Below, piece by piece: positions 39,190 through 48,437 of a stretch of 64,000 bases of DNA. The notes under the pieces are model-generated. The model worked only from the letters and a program-made list of their open reading frames with translations, was not told where the DNA came from and made no database searches. Location: contig NHCB01000016.1 of assembly GCA_002167745.1 (NCBI GenBank), forward strand, positions 1 through 64,000. The letters run 5' to 3'. This DNA is from Betaproteobacteria bacterium TMED22. GTDB lineage: Bacteria > Pseudomonadota > Gammaproteobacteria > Burkholderiales > Eutrophovitaceae. Position 1 is the first letter of the stretch; each line of letters begins with the position of its first letter. The position numbers and the translations under genes are program-made.

Positions 39190-39933
39190 CTATCCTTTAG
39201 TCTGAGCAGCTACCGCAGCGGCCGCGGACTCTGCTTTTGACTCGTCTCCGAGATAATACTTTTTTAGTGGTTGGAGATTATCACTAAGCTCATAAACCAA
39301 TGGGATTCCTGTTGGAACGTTTAACGTCACGATATCTGCTTCGCTAACTTGATCGAGATGTTTGATTAATGCTCGCAGGGTATTTCCATGAGCCACGATC
39401 AATAGTCTGTCACCTTTCAAGATGAGAGGGGCGATAGATCCTTCCCAAAATGGAATAAACCTTTCAACAGTATCCTTCAAACATTCGTTAAGCGGTAGAT
39501 TTTCAGCTGGCACCGAATGATATTTACTTTCCAAGTTTGGGTTCATCCCTGAACTTGGCTCCAGCTGAGGAGGTGGTACGTCATAGCTTCGTCGCCATAT
39601 GAGCACCTGATCGTCGCCATATTTTTTTGCTGTTTCGGATTTATCTAACCCTTGTAGCGCACCATAGTGACGTTCATTTAAGCGCCAAGTTAGGGTTTGT
39701 GGGATCCAGAGCTGATCCAATTCCTCAAGTGTTAACCACATTGTACGAATAGCCCGCTTTAAAACTGACCCAAAAGCCCGATCGAATTCAAATCCGGCGC
39801 TTTTTAATAACGCTCCTGCCTCTTTAGCTTCTTGGATACCCCTCTCGCTGAGATCTACGTCTATCCAACCGGTAAATTTGTTCTGTTGATTCCAAACGCT
39901 CTCACCATGACGCAGGAGTACTAATTTTTTCAT
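39190..39933 (-). CDS. gpmA: 2,3-bisphosphoglycerate-dependent phosphoglycerate mutase
   Basis: Interconverts 3- and 2-phosphoglycerate. The 247 residues start [28 protein letters not shown], with the phospho-histidine His9, and include [26 protein letters not shown] and [15 protein letters not shown]. The last 15 residues (an Ala/Lys-rich tail) are outside the conserved domain. In E. coli and Pseudomonas the slot beside envC holds the unrelated cofactor-independent mutase (gpmM/gpmI), so an analogous enzyme seems to occupy it here. Confidence 0.96.
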   Translation of the reverse strand: MKKLVLLRHGESVWNQQNKFTGWIDVDLSERGIQEAKEAGALLKSAGFEFDRAFGSVLKRAIRTMWLTLEELDQLWIPQTLTWRLNERHYGALQGLDKSETAKKYGDDQVLIWRRSYDVPPPQLEPSSGMNPNLESKYHSVPAENLPLNECLKDTVERFIPFWEGSIAPLILKGDRLLIVAHGNTLRALIKHLDQVSEADIVTLNVPTGIPLVYELSDNLQPLKKYYLGDESKAESAAAAVAAQTKG

Positions 39934-40154
39934 TTTTTTAACCTAATTTTTAAATGATAATTTGATTATTTTAATCGGTATGATGACGGTTTATGCGTGC
40001 CGGGACAAATTTCAGTAAAATTCAAATTTAAAATATTATCCCGTAAGCTGTGCTGTTAACCTCTCCTTCAAATGCTACCTTAGATCGTTATAAATCTTGC
40101 GGTCACGAAATACAGAAGTTATCAAGGGGATAAATAAATCGTCGGAGATGTATT

Positions 40155-40583
40155 GTGTCAATCATGGATTTTATTTCGTCAAACATTTGGTTGGTTTTAG
40201 CCGTAATTTTAAGTGGTGGGTATCTAATTATCCCCAAATTAATGCTGGGTGAAGCTAGCAAAAAGACGCTGGGACCCCAGGAACTGGTCCAACTCATTAA
40301 TCGGCAGCATGCGACTGTGATTGATTTACGTGAGGAGAAAGAATTTGAGGGTGGGAGTATTGTTGGTTCAAAAAATTTATCCCTTGGTGTGTTGCAGGAA
40401 AGCCCCCAAGCATTAAAAAAATATGAAAAGCGTCCAATCGCATTAATTTGCGGCTCTGGGGCGAAATCTCGTACAGCGCAGAAATTACTCTTGAAAGAGG
40501 GGTACGATGATTTGTATGTATTATCTGGCGGGCTAGCTGCTTGGATGCAGGCAAGTCTGCCAACGTCGCCTTCAGGCAAGTAA
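40155..40583 (+). CDS. membrane-anchored rhodanese-like protein, YibN-type
   Basis: A 142-residue protein with one N-terminal membrane helix (NIWLVLAVILSGGYLIIP) and a rhodanese domain whose active loop ICGSGAKSRTA has the catalytic cysteine. VIDLREEKEFEGGSIVGSKNLSLG is the N-terminal rhodanese motif. It begins the conserved run yibN-grxC-secB-gpsA. The 221-base divergent spacer to gpmA shows no recognisable element. YibN function is not firmly known; sulfur transfer at the membrane is inferred. Confidence 0.88.
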   Translation: MSIMDFISSNIWLVLAVILSGGYLIIPKLMLGEASKKTLGPQELVQLINRQHATVIDLREEKEFEGGSIVGSKNLSLGVLQESPQALKKYEKRPIALICGSGAKSRTAQKLLLKEGYDDLYVLSGGLAAWMQASLPTSPSGK

Positions 40584-40609
40584 GTCGTCACGAATAAGGA
40601 GAAGCTAAA

Positions 40610-40894
40610 TTGATTCATAATGCAGACGAATCGACCGCTGAGGTAATTATGTACGCTACGGATTGGTGTCCTTTCTGTGTTCGGGCCGAGAAATTGTTGA
40701 TCTCGAGGGGCGCTAAAATCAAAAAAATAAATGTAGATGAGCTACCGGAGCTCCGTGCTGAAATGGTTGAGATCACAGGCAGAAGGACTGTCCCACAGAT
40801 CTTTATTGGCAGTCGACATGTTGGTGGACATGACGACCTAGTTTCTCTTGATAGAGAAGGTGACCTCGATGCGCTATTAAAAAATACTGTTTGA
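40610..40894 (+). CDS. grxC: glutaredoxin 3
   Basis: A 94-residue thioredoxin-fold protein with redox pair Cys20 and Cys23 (CPFC; E. coli Grx3 has CPYC). RRTVPQIFIGSRHVGGHDDL holds the cis-proline and glutathione-binding segment. Start is TTG with AGGAG 8 bases ahead. It reduces disulfides using glutathione in the cytoplasm. It lies 26 bases after the rhodanese and 36 before secB. Confidence 0.95.
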   Translation: MIHNADESTAEVIMYATDWCPFCVRAEKLLISRGAKIKKINVDELPELRAEMVEITGRRTVPQIFIGSRHVGGHDDLVSLDREGDLDALLKNTV

Positions 40895-40930
40895 GTATAA
40901 TTTAAAACGAAGGCGAAAAGCGATAAAATT

Positions 40931-41395
40931 ATGAGTGAAAACAACGATAAACCAATCTTTTCGATTGAGAAGTTATATGTAAAAGACCTTTCATTAGAGG
41001 TCCCTGGAGCCCCAGCTGTTTTTAAACAACAAGGAACTCCGAAAATCGACATTACCATGAACAATACTGCTCAGGTTATCGAAGGTGATTATTATGAAGT
41101 ACTTGTGAGGGCTACGGTGACCGCGAAGATTGAAGAAGCGACTATCTTTTTGGTGGAGGCAAGTCAGGGGGCGGTGTTTCAAATCAGAAATCTCAGCGGG
41201 GAGCCATTAGAAATGACTTTGGGGATAGCCGCTCCCAACATCATATTTCCTTATCTTAGAGAAACCATATCTGAGGCTGTATCCAAAGCTGGGTTTCCGC
41301 CTGTTCTATTGCAGCCCATGAATTTTGAAGCAGTTTATCGAGCACGAAAAGAGGAGCAATCGGCTTCTAAGGACACTGACGCAACTAAGCACTGA
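40931..41395 (+). CDS. secB: protein-export chaperone SecB
   Basis: A 154-residue homotetrameric chaperone that holds preproteins unfolded and hands them to SecA. FSIEKLYVKDLSLEVPGAP, YYEVLVRATVTAKIEEATIFLVE and LLQPMNFEAVYRAR are typical, although EATIFLVEASQGAVFQI diverges from the usual EQAGIF. Length matches E. coli (155). Next to grxC and gpsA as in enterics. Confidence 0.96.
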   Translation: MSENNDKPIFSIEKLYVKDLSLEVPGAPAVFKQQGTPKIDITMNNTAQVIEGDYYEVLVRATVTAKIEEATIFLVEASQGAVFQIRNLSGEPLEMTLGIAAPNIIFPYLRETISEAVSKAGFPPVLLQPMNFEAVYRARKEEQSASKDTDATKH

Positions 41396-41454
41396 TACTT
41401 TTCTCGATTAATTTAGTGACCACGTGCGTCAATTGAGCCGTTTATGGAGACGTG

Positions 41455-42441
41455 ATGAAGATTGCAGTCATTGGAGCAGGCTCTTGGGGAACGGCATTGG
41501 CCACTTCGTTTGGGAGGTCATCCGAAGTAAATTTATACAGCACTAATGATGAACTGGTGCTTCGTCTCCAGCAGGCCAGGGAGAATCAACGCTATCTTCC
41601 AGGAGTTGAATTGCCCGATAGCGTCCAAATCACCGATTCTTTAGTTGATGCGCTCGATGGCGCGTCGGGAATCGTGGTTGCCGTGCCCACCCGAGGTTTA
41701 CGGTCAATCATTAAGGCGTGTCAAGAATTTCATGGGGAAAAGACGCCATACCTTATTACATGCAAAGGGTTTGAGGTGGGTAGTGGTTTACTGCCATTTC
41801 AGATTATTGAGGAGCTTTCACCTAAAGCCCGTTATGCGATTCTTTCCGGCCCTAGCTTTGCGAAAGACGTAGGCGAGAGGAAGCCGACGATGGTGAGCCT
41901 TGCGTCTTCAGAGGAATCATCCTCAGAGGTATTTTCAAGTTTATTGCTTAGAGGTGACGTGCGAACTTACTATAATCGCGATCTTATTGGCGTCTCGGTC
42001 GGGGGTGCGGGTAAAAATGTAATTGCGATTGCTGCAGGTATTAGTGAAGCGTTGGGTTTCGGAGCAAGCGCTTTAGCGGGACTTGTGACGCGCGGTCTAA
42101 GCGAGATTTCCAAAGTCGGCGTTGCTTTGGGGGCTGAACCTCAGACCTTTATGGGTTTGTCTGGCATGGGGGATTTGGCGCTTACGTGTTTCAGTGATCT
42201 ATCTCGTAATCGGAGATTGGGATACGCGCTTGGTTTGGGTAAATCTCTTTTAGAGGCGGAAAAGGCGTTGGGTCAAGTGGCTGAGGGCATTAATGCGGCG
42301 AAAGAGATCAAGGCGCTAGCTAACGGACAAAAAGTAGAGGTTCCAATAACTACGGCTGTGACGAGGATTTTATCCGGCGACATATCACCGTATGATGTTG
42401 CTAAGGAGTTATTTGCGCGGTCTCCTAAATCAGAAATTTAA
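41455..42441 (+). CDS. gpsA: glycerol-3-phosphate dehydrogenase [NAD(P)+]
   Basis: Makes sn-glycerol-3-phosphate from DHAP for phospholipid synthesis. About 328 residues with N-terminal NAD site IAVIGAGSWGTALATSFG, the SGPSFAKDV motif, GVSVGGAGKNVIAIAAGISE, and FMGLSGMGDLALTC near the active site. The track starts at GTG 41452; ATG 41455 with GGAG five bases ahead is better. Converges on trmL, 17 bases apart. Confidence 0.96.
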   Translation: MKIAVIGAGSWGTALATSFGRSSEVNLYSTNDELVLRLQQARENQRYLPGVELPDSVQITDSLVDALDGASGIVVAVPTRGLRSIIKACQEFHGEKTPYLITCKGFEVGSGLLPFQIIEELSPKARYAILSGPSFAKDVGERKPTMVSLASSEESSSEVFSSLLLRGDVRTYYNRDLIGVSVGGAGKNVIAIAAGISEALGFGASALAGLVTRGLSEISKVGVALGAEPQTFMGLSGMGDLALTCFSDLSRNRRLGYALGLGKSLLEAEKALGQVAEGINAAKEIKALANGQKVEVPITTAVTRILSGDISPYDVAKELFARSPKSEI

Positions 42442-42458
42442 CTTGTTTGCTGGCTTAA

Positions 42459-42923
42459 TTATTGGTGACCATCAAATTCTAGTTGGCGCCATGCTTCGAA
42501 CACAGCAATAGATACTGTATTTGATAAATTTAGGCTTCTGCTGGAGTGTTTCATTGGGATGCGAAGCTTAAGATCTTGTGTAAACTCTTCCAGAACGTTT
42601 TTAGGAAGACCTCGTGTTTCCGGTCCAAATAATAAACAATCTCCTGATTTAAAGTGAAAGTGGTCATATCTGCTTGAGCCCTTGGTTGTGAATGCAATGA
42701 CCCTTGAGCCTTGATGGTCAGATCGCCATAGGCTCCAATTTTTGTATTTCCGTATTCTTGCGAATTCGTGGTAGTCAAGACCAGCCCGAATAAGGGCTTT
42801 GTGGTCCCAGTGAAATCCTAATGGCTCTATAAGATCCAGGGTGCATCCAGTGTTCGCGCACAGACGAATGATATTACCTGTGTTTGGAGGTATTTCAGGT
42901 TGATATAAGATTATGTGAAACAT
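42459..42923 (-). CDS. trmL: tRNA (cytidine(34)-2'-O)-methyltransferase TrmL
   Basis: A 154-residue SPOUT methyltransferase that modifies the wobble base of tRNA-Leu. The sequence IILYQPEIPPNTGNIIRLCANTG, LLFGPETRGLP and the knot segment RIPMKHSSRSLNLSNTVSIAVFEAWRQL are diagnostic. Length equals E. coli TrmL (157) closely. Its neighbourhood with secB and gpsA is also conserved. Confidence 0.96.
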   Translation of the reverse strand: MFHIILYQPEIPPNTGNIIRLCANTGCTLDLIEPLGFHWDHKALIRAGLDYHEFARIRKYKNWSLWRSDHQGSRVIAFTTKGSSRYDHFHFKSGDCLLFGPETRGLPKNVLEEFTQDLKLRIPMKHSSRSLNLSNTVSIAVFEAWRQLEFDGHQ

Positions 42924-42972
42924 GACTATACTTATGGTGTTAATAGATAACGTTATTAGATGTTTGTTTTTT

Positions 42973-43002
42973 TTGTAAATCTGTATTTAACTTTCAATAC
43001 AA
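42973..43002 (+). promoter_or_regulatory. possible BirA operator half-conserved before bioB
   Basis: TTGTAAATC matches the left half of the BirA box (TTGTAAACC) at 8 of 9 bases, and 13 bases on TCAATACAA matches the right half (GGTTTACAA) at only the last five. It lies about 75 bases before the bioB start, in the right place. The spacing is shorter than the usual 14-16. I rate it as a weak candidate. Confidence 0.3.
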
Positions 43003-43075
43003 CATGCCATATCCGCTCATAGTAATGATTGATTGGTGCTGAGGTGTGTTGATAATCAAGTGTATAGGAGAATAT

Positions 43076-44077
43076 GTGAGCGTGGAGCCTTTAGAAATTC
43101 ATTTAAGTAGTCCTCCGTCTTTCGTTAACAACGATAAATGGACTGCGCAGGCGATCAAAAAATTATTTGAAAAACCCTTCATGGACCTGTTGTTCGATGC
43201 GCATAAGACTCATCGGGAACACTTCAAACCCAACGCGATACAATTGTCGACATTGGTTTCAATTAAGACTGGCGGCTGTCCTGAGGACTGCGGTTATTGT
43301 CCACAATCGATCCGTTTTAATACTGGCGTTGTTGATGATGATTTAATGAAACTAGAGGATGTCGTTGAAGCAGCGAGTCTCGCAAAAGCGAACGGCGCTA
43401 GCCGTTTTTGTATGGGAGCGGCCTGGAGAGGCCCTAAAGATAAAGATGTAGCTAAAGTTGCCGAGATGGTTGCGGCAGTTAAATCTCTTGGATTAGAAAC
43501 TTGTGCCACGTTGGGATTACTCAAAGATGGTCAAGCTGAAGTGCTTAAAAATGCGGGTCTAGATTATTACAATCACAATATAGATACTTCATCTGAACAT
43601 TACGAGGAGATTATTTCGACGCGTACACAAGATGATAGACACGTTACGCTTCAGCGTGTAAGAAATGCGGGCGTTTCCGTTTGTTGCGGCGGAATAATTG
43701 GGATGGGAGAGTCTCGCGATGACCGGGCGGACATGATTGCTCAATTAGCAAATATGGATCCTTATCCTCAAAGCGTACCCATTAACAACTTGGTTAAGGT
43801 GCCGGGAACGCCAATGGCTGATGTAGATGGTATTGATCCCATAGAGTTTGTTAGAACGATTGCCGCTGCGAGGATTTCGATGCCTAAAGCTATGGTTCGT
43901 TTGTCAGCAGGCAGAACAGACATGTCAGATGAGATGCAAGCGCTTTGTTTTTATGCTGGCGCTAATTCAGTTTTCTACGGTGAAAAGTTATTAACTACCC
44001 CAAATGCAACGGCTTATGGGGATGATGAGCTATTCGAGCGCCTCGGATTGGTTCCGGGCGATGATGTCGCACTTTGA
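43076..44077 (+). CDS. bioB: biotin synthase
   Basis: Radical SAM enzyme that inserts sulfur into dethiobiotin. From GTG 43076 (behind AGGAG, spacing 5) the protein has about 333 residues; the track's earlier TTG lacks a ribosome site. Radical SAM cysteines are C68, C72, C75 in [13 protein letters not shown]; the [2Fe-2S] ligand region and [23 protein letters not shown] and [10 protein letters not shown] all match. It is followed directly by bioC, but bioF, bioH and bioD are not in the window. Confidence 0.97.
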   Translation: MSVEPLEIHLSSPPSFVNNDKWTAQAIKKLFEKPFMDLLFDAHKTHREHFKPNAIQLSTLVSIKTGGCPEDCGYCPQSIRFNTGVVDDDLMKLEDVVEAASLAKANGASRFCMGAAWRGPKDKDVAKVAEMVAAVKSLGLETCATLGLLKDGQAEVLKNAGLDYYNHNIDTSSEHYEEIISTRTQDDRHVTLQRVRNAGVSVCCGGIIGMGESRDDRADMIAQLANMDPYPQSVPINNLVKVPGTPMADVDGIDPIEFVRTIAAARISMPKAMVRLSAGRTDMSDEMQALCFYAGANSVFYGEKLLTTPNATAYGDDELFERLGLVPGDDVAL

Positions 44078-44082
44078 ATCAA

Positions 44083-44916
44083 ATGAAGGGACGCGTTAGA
44101 GCTAAGATAAATTATTGTTTTACCCGTTCTGATTATCAGATTTTTTTATATGATGAGGTAGCGAAGCGTTTAAATGAACGTTTGGATGTTATTACAATAG
44201 AGCCAAACGTGGTGGTGGCGTCAGGTTTCGGAGAAGATTGTCTTGAAAAAATATTTCCTGGTGCGTCAAGAATTACGAGAATAGATTTTGCTCACTCTCG
44301 TATGCTTGTGCGCAAAATCAAGAGTCGATTCAGGCTACCCTGGGGGCCTAAGTTAGGGTATTTGTGTGGGGATCTCAGCGCGTTACCTTTGTCGTCGGCC
44401 TCCGTTGATTTGTTCTACTCAAATCTGGATATACCGTTTTTCGATGGATGTGATGAATTAGATCAGCTATTAACAGAGGTTTATCGTGTGTTGAAACCGG
44501 GTGGTTTGTTTATTTTTTCTTCTTTAGGTCCAGATACTTTAAAAGAACTGAGGCCAATCGAGGGTATGCGAGGACTGCGCTTGTGTCGTCACATGGATAT
44601 GCATGACCTTGGAGACCGCATTGTTGAGTGTGGATTTGCAGATCCGGTTATGGAGATGGAAGAGTTAAAGTTAACTTATTCCAATGTTTTGGCTTTGTTG
44701 CGGGATGCTCGTGCGCATGGGTCCGAGTCTTTTGATATTGACGATCAAAAAGGTCTGTGGGGTAAGGCAGAACTAAGACGTCTATCGGAGTATTCGAAAT
44801 CAAAAAATAATGGGCAAATAACAGCGACTACTGAGTTGGTATTTGGCCATGCGTGGTTAGCCCCGGAGAAGACTACATCTAAAGGTAAAAAAATTATTGA
44901 TATAAAAGCTGTTTAG
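44083..44916 (+). CDS. bioC: BioC-like malonyl-ACP O-methyltransferase
   Basis: About 277 residues of a class I SAM methyltransferase. VDLFYSNLDIPFFDGCDELDQLLTEVYRVLKPGGLFIFSSLGPDTLKELRP follows the BioC pattern (motif around W/Y-DPLSFFRVLKPGG). BioC starts pimeloyl synthesis by masking malonyl-ACP as a methyl ester. The SAM loop (motif I, normally DLGCGTG) reads VVVASGFGEDC, which is unusual. A TTG at 44074 overlapping the bioB stop is an alternative start. Position after bioB supports the biotin role. Confidence 0.8.
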   Translation: MKGRVRAKINYCFTRSDYQIFLYDEVAKRLNERLDVITIEPNVVVASGFGEDCLEKIFPGASRITRIDFAHSRMLVRKIKSRFRLPWGPKLGYLCGDLSALPLSSASVDLFYSNLDIPFFDGCDELDQLLTEVYRVLKPGGLFIFSSLGPDTLKELRPIEGMRGLRLCRHMDMHDLGDRIVECGFADPVMEMEELKLTYSNVLALLRDARAHGSESFDIDDQKGLWGKAELRRLSEYSKSKNNGQITATTELVFGHAWLAPEKTTSKGKKIIDIKAV

Positions 44917-45067
44917 TGGCCTTAATTCAGACCTCTAATGTAATTTAGTTCCGCTTCCAATGTTTGTTCTTGCGGGTTGAAAAATTCGTATGGTAAAGTC
45001 GATTCGGCGATGAAATGAAAAGCGTTTCAGACCTCATAATTTTTTAGTTTTGTAAGATGGTGACACT

Positions 45068-45544
45068 TTGGAAGATGTAATTAAAAACGTCGTAGAAAAT
45101 CAGCCGAAGATCATAATGCGGAGACATAAGTCTGCTCGGTCTTCAGTGAAAATTGTTTTCCTATGTTTAGGAGCCGTAACGATGTCGATTGCTGTTGGCT
45201 TTGCGGCGTATGGTTTATGGCTTGTATTGCCCTACGCTGGCTTAGAATGCCTCGCCCTTGCATTGGCGTATTTTTGGCTAAAAAGACAGGCTAACGATTT
45301 TGAGATGATATATCTGAAGAACGATCAAATTATTGTTGAGTCCAGCTTTTCTGGGACGCGCCAAAAAGTAGCATTCAGTCGATATTGGATCCAAGTTTCC
45401 ATAGAGCAACTTAAAGCGAATAGGCTAAAAATTTTTGTGGGGTCGCATGGTAACCGGCTCGAAGTTGGCAGACTTTTACCGTCGGCTAAAAAAAGAGATC
45501 TGATGAATCGAATCAAATTGTTAATTGATGTCCAATCATTTTGA
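45068..45544 (+). CDS. DUF2244 family membrane protein
   Basis: A 158-residue protein with two membrane helices (VFLCLGAVTMSIAVGFAAYGLWLVLPYAGLECLALALAYFWL) and a C-terminal region matching DUF2244 (DFEMIYLKNDQIIVE...YWIQVSIEQ...LEVGRLLPSAKKRDL). Members often sit just before cytochrome oxidase operons, as here (coxB 56 bases on). Function unknown. The start is TTG 45068; ATG 45116 is an alternative. The 151 bases before it hold no gene I can see. Confidence 0.8.
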   Translation: MEDVIKNVVENQPKIIMRRHKSARSSVKIVFLCLGAVTMSIAVGFAAYGLWLVLPYAGLECLALALAYFWLKRQANDFEMIYLKNDQIIVESSFSGTRQKVAFSRYWIQVSIEQLKANRLKIFVGSHGNRLEVGRLLPSAKKRDLMNRIKLLIDVQSF

Positions 45545-45600
45545 TTTTTTAGGTTAAAATGACGTTTTTTACGACTATTAAAAGTACGTTGGGGGGAAGC

Positions 45601-46722
45601 ATGAAAAGCTCATTTAGTGCGCGGGCACTTGGTATCATTATGGCGTTTTTGCCAGCTATCGCGGTGGCCGAGTGGAATCTGAATTTTACGCCTGCAGTGA
45701 CGTTACTAGGTGAGGAAATACAAGCGATTCACAATTTGGTGATGTGGATCATCGTAGGTATTTCTATTGTAGTTTTCGGTGCCATGTTTTGGTCTATTTT
45801 GAAGCACCGTAAGTCGGTTGGTCACAAAGCGTCGAACTTTCATGAGAATACGACGATTGAGATCATTTGGACTGTTATTCCGGTCGTGATCTTAATTGCG
45901 ATGGCTTTTCCCGCAACTCGTTTATTGCTAGCCACCCGAGATTCATCAGCGTCAGATATGACTATTAAAGCAACTGGCTACCAGTGGCGGTGGGGTTATG
46001 AGTATATCGATGAAGGCGTGAAATTTTATAGCACGCTCGCGACGCCTCGGAATCAAATTGATGGTGGAGCGGAAAAAGAGAAGACATATTTGTTAGAGGT
46101 AGATAACAAGGTTGTAGTGCCTGTGGGCAAGAAGGTACGTATTTTGACGACTTCGAATGATGTTATTCATGCTTGGTCAGTTCCTGGTCTTGCCGTGAAG
46201 CAAGATGCCATTCCTGGCTTTATTCGAGATATTGCATTTAAAGCTGAAACGATAGGAACTTATCGTGGTCAATGTTACGAGCTTTGCGGTAAAGAACATG
46301 GATTCATGCCAATTGTTGTGGAAGTTGTGAGCGAAGAAGATTATCAAACTTGGATGCAAGCCAAATTAGCTGAGTCAGGTGTTCCATCTTTCGATCCAGA
46401 TAAAGAATATGCGGTGGCAGAATTAGTCGCTGCTGGTGAGCAGGTTTATAACGCCAATTGTATTGCTTGCCATCAAGAGGGTGGCGTGGGTATGCCCCCT
46501 ACGTTTCCAGCGATTAAGGGAGGTAAGATTGCTACCGGTTCGATGGAAGGGCATCTTGATATCATTTTAAACGGTAGCGATAAGAACCCTATGATGGCAG
46601 CTTGGGGACCGATATTATCGGATTACGATATTGCGGCGGTGATTGCATATCAGAGAAATGAAATTAATTCGAGCGGAGATATTATTCAACCAAGCGAAAT
46701 ATCGGCTGTGAGGGCAGAGTAA
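45601..46722 (+). CDS. coxB: cytochrome c oxidase subunit II with fused cytochrome c domain
   Basis: Receives electrons at CuA for the aa3-type oxidase. From ATG 45601 (GGGGGAAGC ahead) the protein has about 373 residues: signal peptide (ALGIIMAFLPAIAVAE), two membrane helices, a cupredoxin domain with CuA ligands in QCYELCGKEHGFM, and a C-terminal cytochrome c domain with heme motif CIACH and a Met ligand near NPMMAAWG. Conserved TGYQWRWGYEY is the aromatic electron-entry segment. The track's earlier start at 45559 lacks a ribosome site. Confidence 0.96.
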   Translation: MKSSFSARALGIIMAFLPAIAVAEWNLNFTPAVTLLGEEIQAIHNLVMWIIVGISIVVFGAMFWSILKHRKSVGHKASNFHENTTIEIIWTVIPVVILIAMAFPATRLLLATRDSSASDMTIKATGYQWRWGYEYIDEGVKFYSTLATPRNQIDGGAEKEKTYLLEVDNKVVVPVGKKVRILTTSNDVIHAWSVPGLAVKQDAIPGFIRDIAFKAETIGTYRGQCYELCGKEHGFMPIVVEVVSEEDYQTWMQAKLAESGVPSFDPDKEYAVAELVAAGEQVYNANCIACHQEGGVGMPPTFPAIKGGKIATGSMEGHLDIILNGSDKNPMMAAWGPILSDYDIAAVIAYQRNEINSSGDIIQPSEISAVRAE

Positions 46723-46776
46723 ATTTTTAATTTGTATTAATCAAAATGAAGTGAGATTCGGTTAAGGAGAATCAAA

Positions 46777-48354
46777 ATGGAAGCGGTACACGATCATAGT
46801 CACGACCATCACGTGCCAACCGGCATCATGAGGTATGTCACAACAACAAACCACAAAGACATTGGCTCGATGTATTTATGGTTTAGCTTCGCGATGTTCC
46901 TTGTTGGTGGTGTGATGGCTCTTGTTATCAGGGCTGAATTATTCCAGCCTGGACTTCAGGTTGTAGAGCCTGAATTTTTTAATCAAATGACAACGCTGCA
47001 TGGCTTGATTATGGTGTTTGGAGCCATTATGCCAGCCTTCGTTGGTTTTGCGAATTGGCAAATACCAATGATGATTGGCGCTCCTGACATGGCTTTTCCC
47101 AGAATGAACAATTGGAGTTTTTGGCTTTTGCCACCAGCAGGTATACTTTTAATGGGTTCGTTGTTGGCTCCTGGCGGTGCGGGTGGTGTAGGTTGGACGA
47201 TGTACGCGCCTTTGACAATACAGCAAGGTATGGGCATGGATATGATGATTTTTGCGATTCATATCCTTGGGATGTCTTCGATCATGGGCTCAATTAACAT
47301 TATCACTACGATTCTAAATATGAGAGCGCCTGGCATGACAATGATGAAGATGCCGCTCTTTGTTTGGACTTGGTTAATTACAGCATATCTTTTGGTTGCT
47401 TCTATGCCGGTGCTTGCTGGGGCCGTTACTATGACTCTCACGGACCGACATTTTGGCACGCATTTTTTCAATGCTGCGGGTGGTGGTGACCCCGTCCTTT
47501 ATCAGCATATTTTTTGGTTCTTTGGCCATCCTGAGGTATACATCATTGCCATACCGGCTTTTGGTGTTATTTCCGAAGTGATTCCAACCTTTGCTCGTAA
47601 GCCCCTCTTCGGCTATCCATCTATGGTTTATGCTACCGCGTCAATTGCTATTTTGTCGTTTTTAGTTTGGGCTCATCACATGTATACAGTTGGAATGCCT
47701 GTAGAGGCTCAACTTTATTATATGTTCGCAACGATGCTGATCGCTATTCCGACGGGTGTTAAGGTATTTAATTGGGTAGCTACCATGTGGAAGGGCTCGA
47801 TGTCTTTTGAGACACCAATGTTGTTTGCTCAAGGTTTTTTGTTTCTGTTCACGATCGGTGGTTTTACGGGGCTAGTGCTGGCGGTTACTCCCATTGATAT
47901 TCAACTGCACGATACATATTACGTTGTAGCCCATTTCCATTATGTGATGGTTGCCGGGGCATTATTCGCTGCTTTTGCGGGGGTTTATTATTGGCTACCG
48001 AAGTGGATTGGTAAAATGTACGATGAGCGACTCGGTAAAATTCATTTTTGGTTGTCGTTGATATTTTTTAACATCACCTTCTTCGTGCAGCACTTCCTCG
48101 GTTTGGCTGGTATGCCGCGTCGTATTCCGGATTATGCTCTGCAGTTTGCTGACTGGAATATGGTGTCATCAATTGGCGCTTTCGGGTTTGGTTTGTCGCA
48201 AGTCTTCTTTTTGTACATTCTACTTAAAGCGATACGTAGTGGAGAAAAAGCACCAGAGAAACCGTGGGACGGCGCATCAACGCTTGAGTGGACTCATCTA
48301 CCTACTCCGGCGCCCTATCACAGCTTTGAAACACCACCAGATTTGAGAAATTAA
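46777..48354 (+). CDS. coxA: cytochrome c oxidase subunit I
   Basis: The catalytic 12-helix subunit holding low-spin heme and the heme a3-CuB centre. The 525 residues start with a His-rich leader ([10 protein letters not shown]). Key motifs: [18 protein letters not shown] (cross-linked His-Tyr and the D-channel Glu), WAHHMYTVG (CuB His pair), PTGVKVFNW (K-channel Lys) and [13 protein letters not shown] (heme ligands). AAGGAG precedes ATG. This is an A-family heme-copper oxidase. Its heme A would need CtaA, which is not in this cluster. Confidence 0.98.
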   Translation: MEAVHDHSHDHHVPTGIMRYVTTTNHKDIGSMYLWFSFAMFLVGGVMALVIRAELFQPGLQVVEPEFFNQMTTLHGLIMVFGAIMPAFVGFANWQIPMMIGAPDMAFPRMNNWSFWLLPPAGILLMGSLLAPGGAGGVGWTMYAPLTIQQGMGMDMMIFAIHILGMSSIMGSINIITTILNMRAPGMTMMKMPLFVWTWLITAYLLVASMPVLAGAVTMTLTDRHFGTHFFNAAGGGDPVLYQHIFWFFGHPEVYIIAIPAFGVISEVIPTFARKPLFGYPSMVYATASIAILSFLVWAHHMYTVGMPVEAQLYYMFATMLIAIPTGVKVFNWVATMWKGSMSFETPMLFAQGFLFLFTIGGFTGLVLAVTPIDIQLHDTYYVVAHFHYVMVAGALFAAFAGVYYWLPKWIGKMYDERLGKIHFWLSLIFFNITFFVQHFLGLAGMPRRIPDYALQFADWNMVSSIGAFGFGLSQVFFLYILLKAIRSGEKAPEKPWDGASTLEWTHLPTPAPYHSFETPPDLRN

Positions 48355-48361
48355 GATTATT

Positions 48362-48405
48362 ACACTTGATGTGTGACGATGCTGGTGTCGTCACACATCA
48401 AGTGT
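48362..48405 (+). other. long perfect hairpin after coxA
   Basis: Two perfectly complementary 18-base arms (ACACTTGATGTGTGACGA and its reverse complement) enclose an 8-base loop, seven bases after the coxA stop. No T-run follows (next bases are GATTAGATATT), so it is not a classic terminator. It may act as an mRNA processing or stabilising element that sets coxA expression above the assembly genes downstream; a palindromic protein site is also possible. Confidence 0.85.
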
Positions 48406-48437
48406 GATTAGATATTAAAAAGATAACGACTAAAATA

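Noticed and set aside
39934-40154. possible small RNA in the gpmA-rhodanese spacer
   Set aside because: AT-rich, no stable hairpin with a T-run and no promoter that I could define.
40103-40618. 171-residue minus-strand ORF over the rhodanese gene
   Set aside because: Antisense to a well-supported rhodanese; composition is that of a shadow frame.
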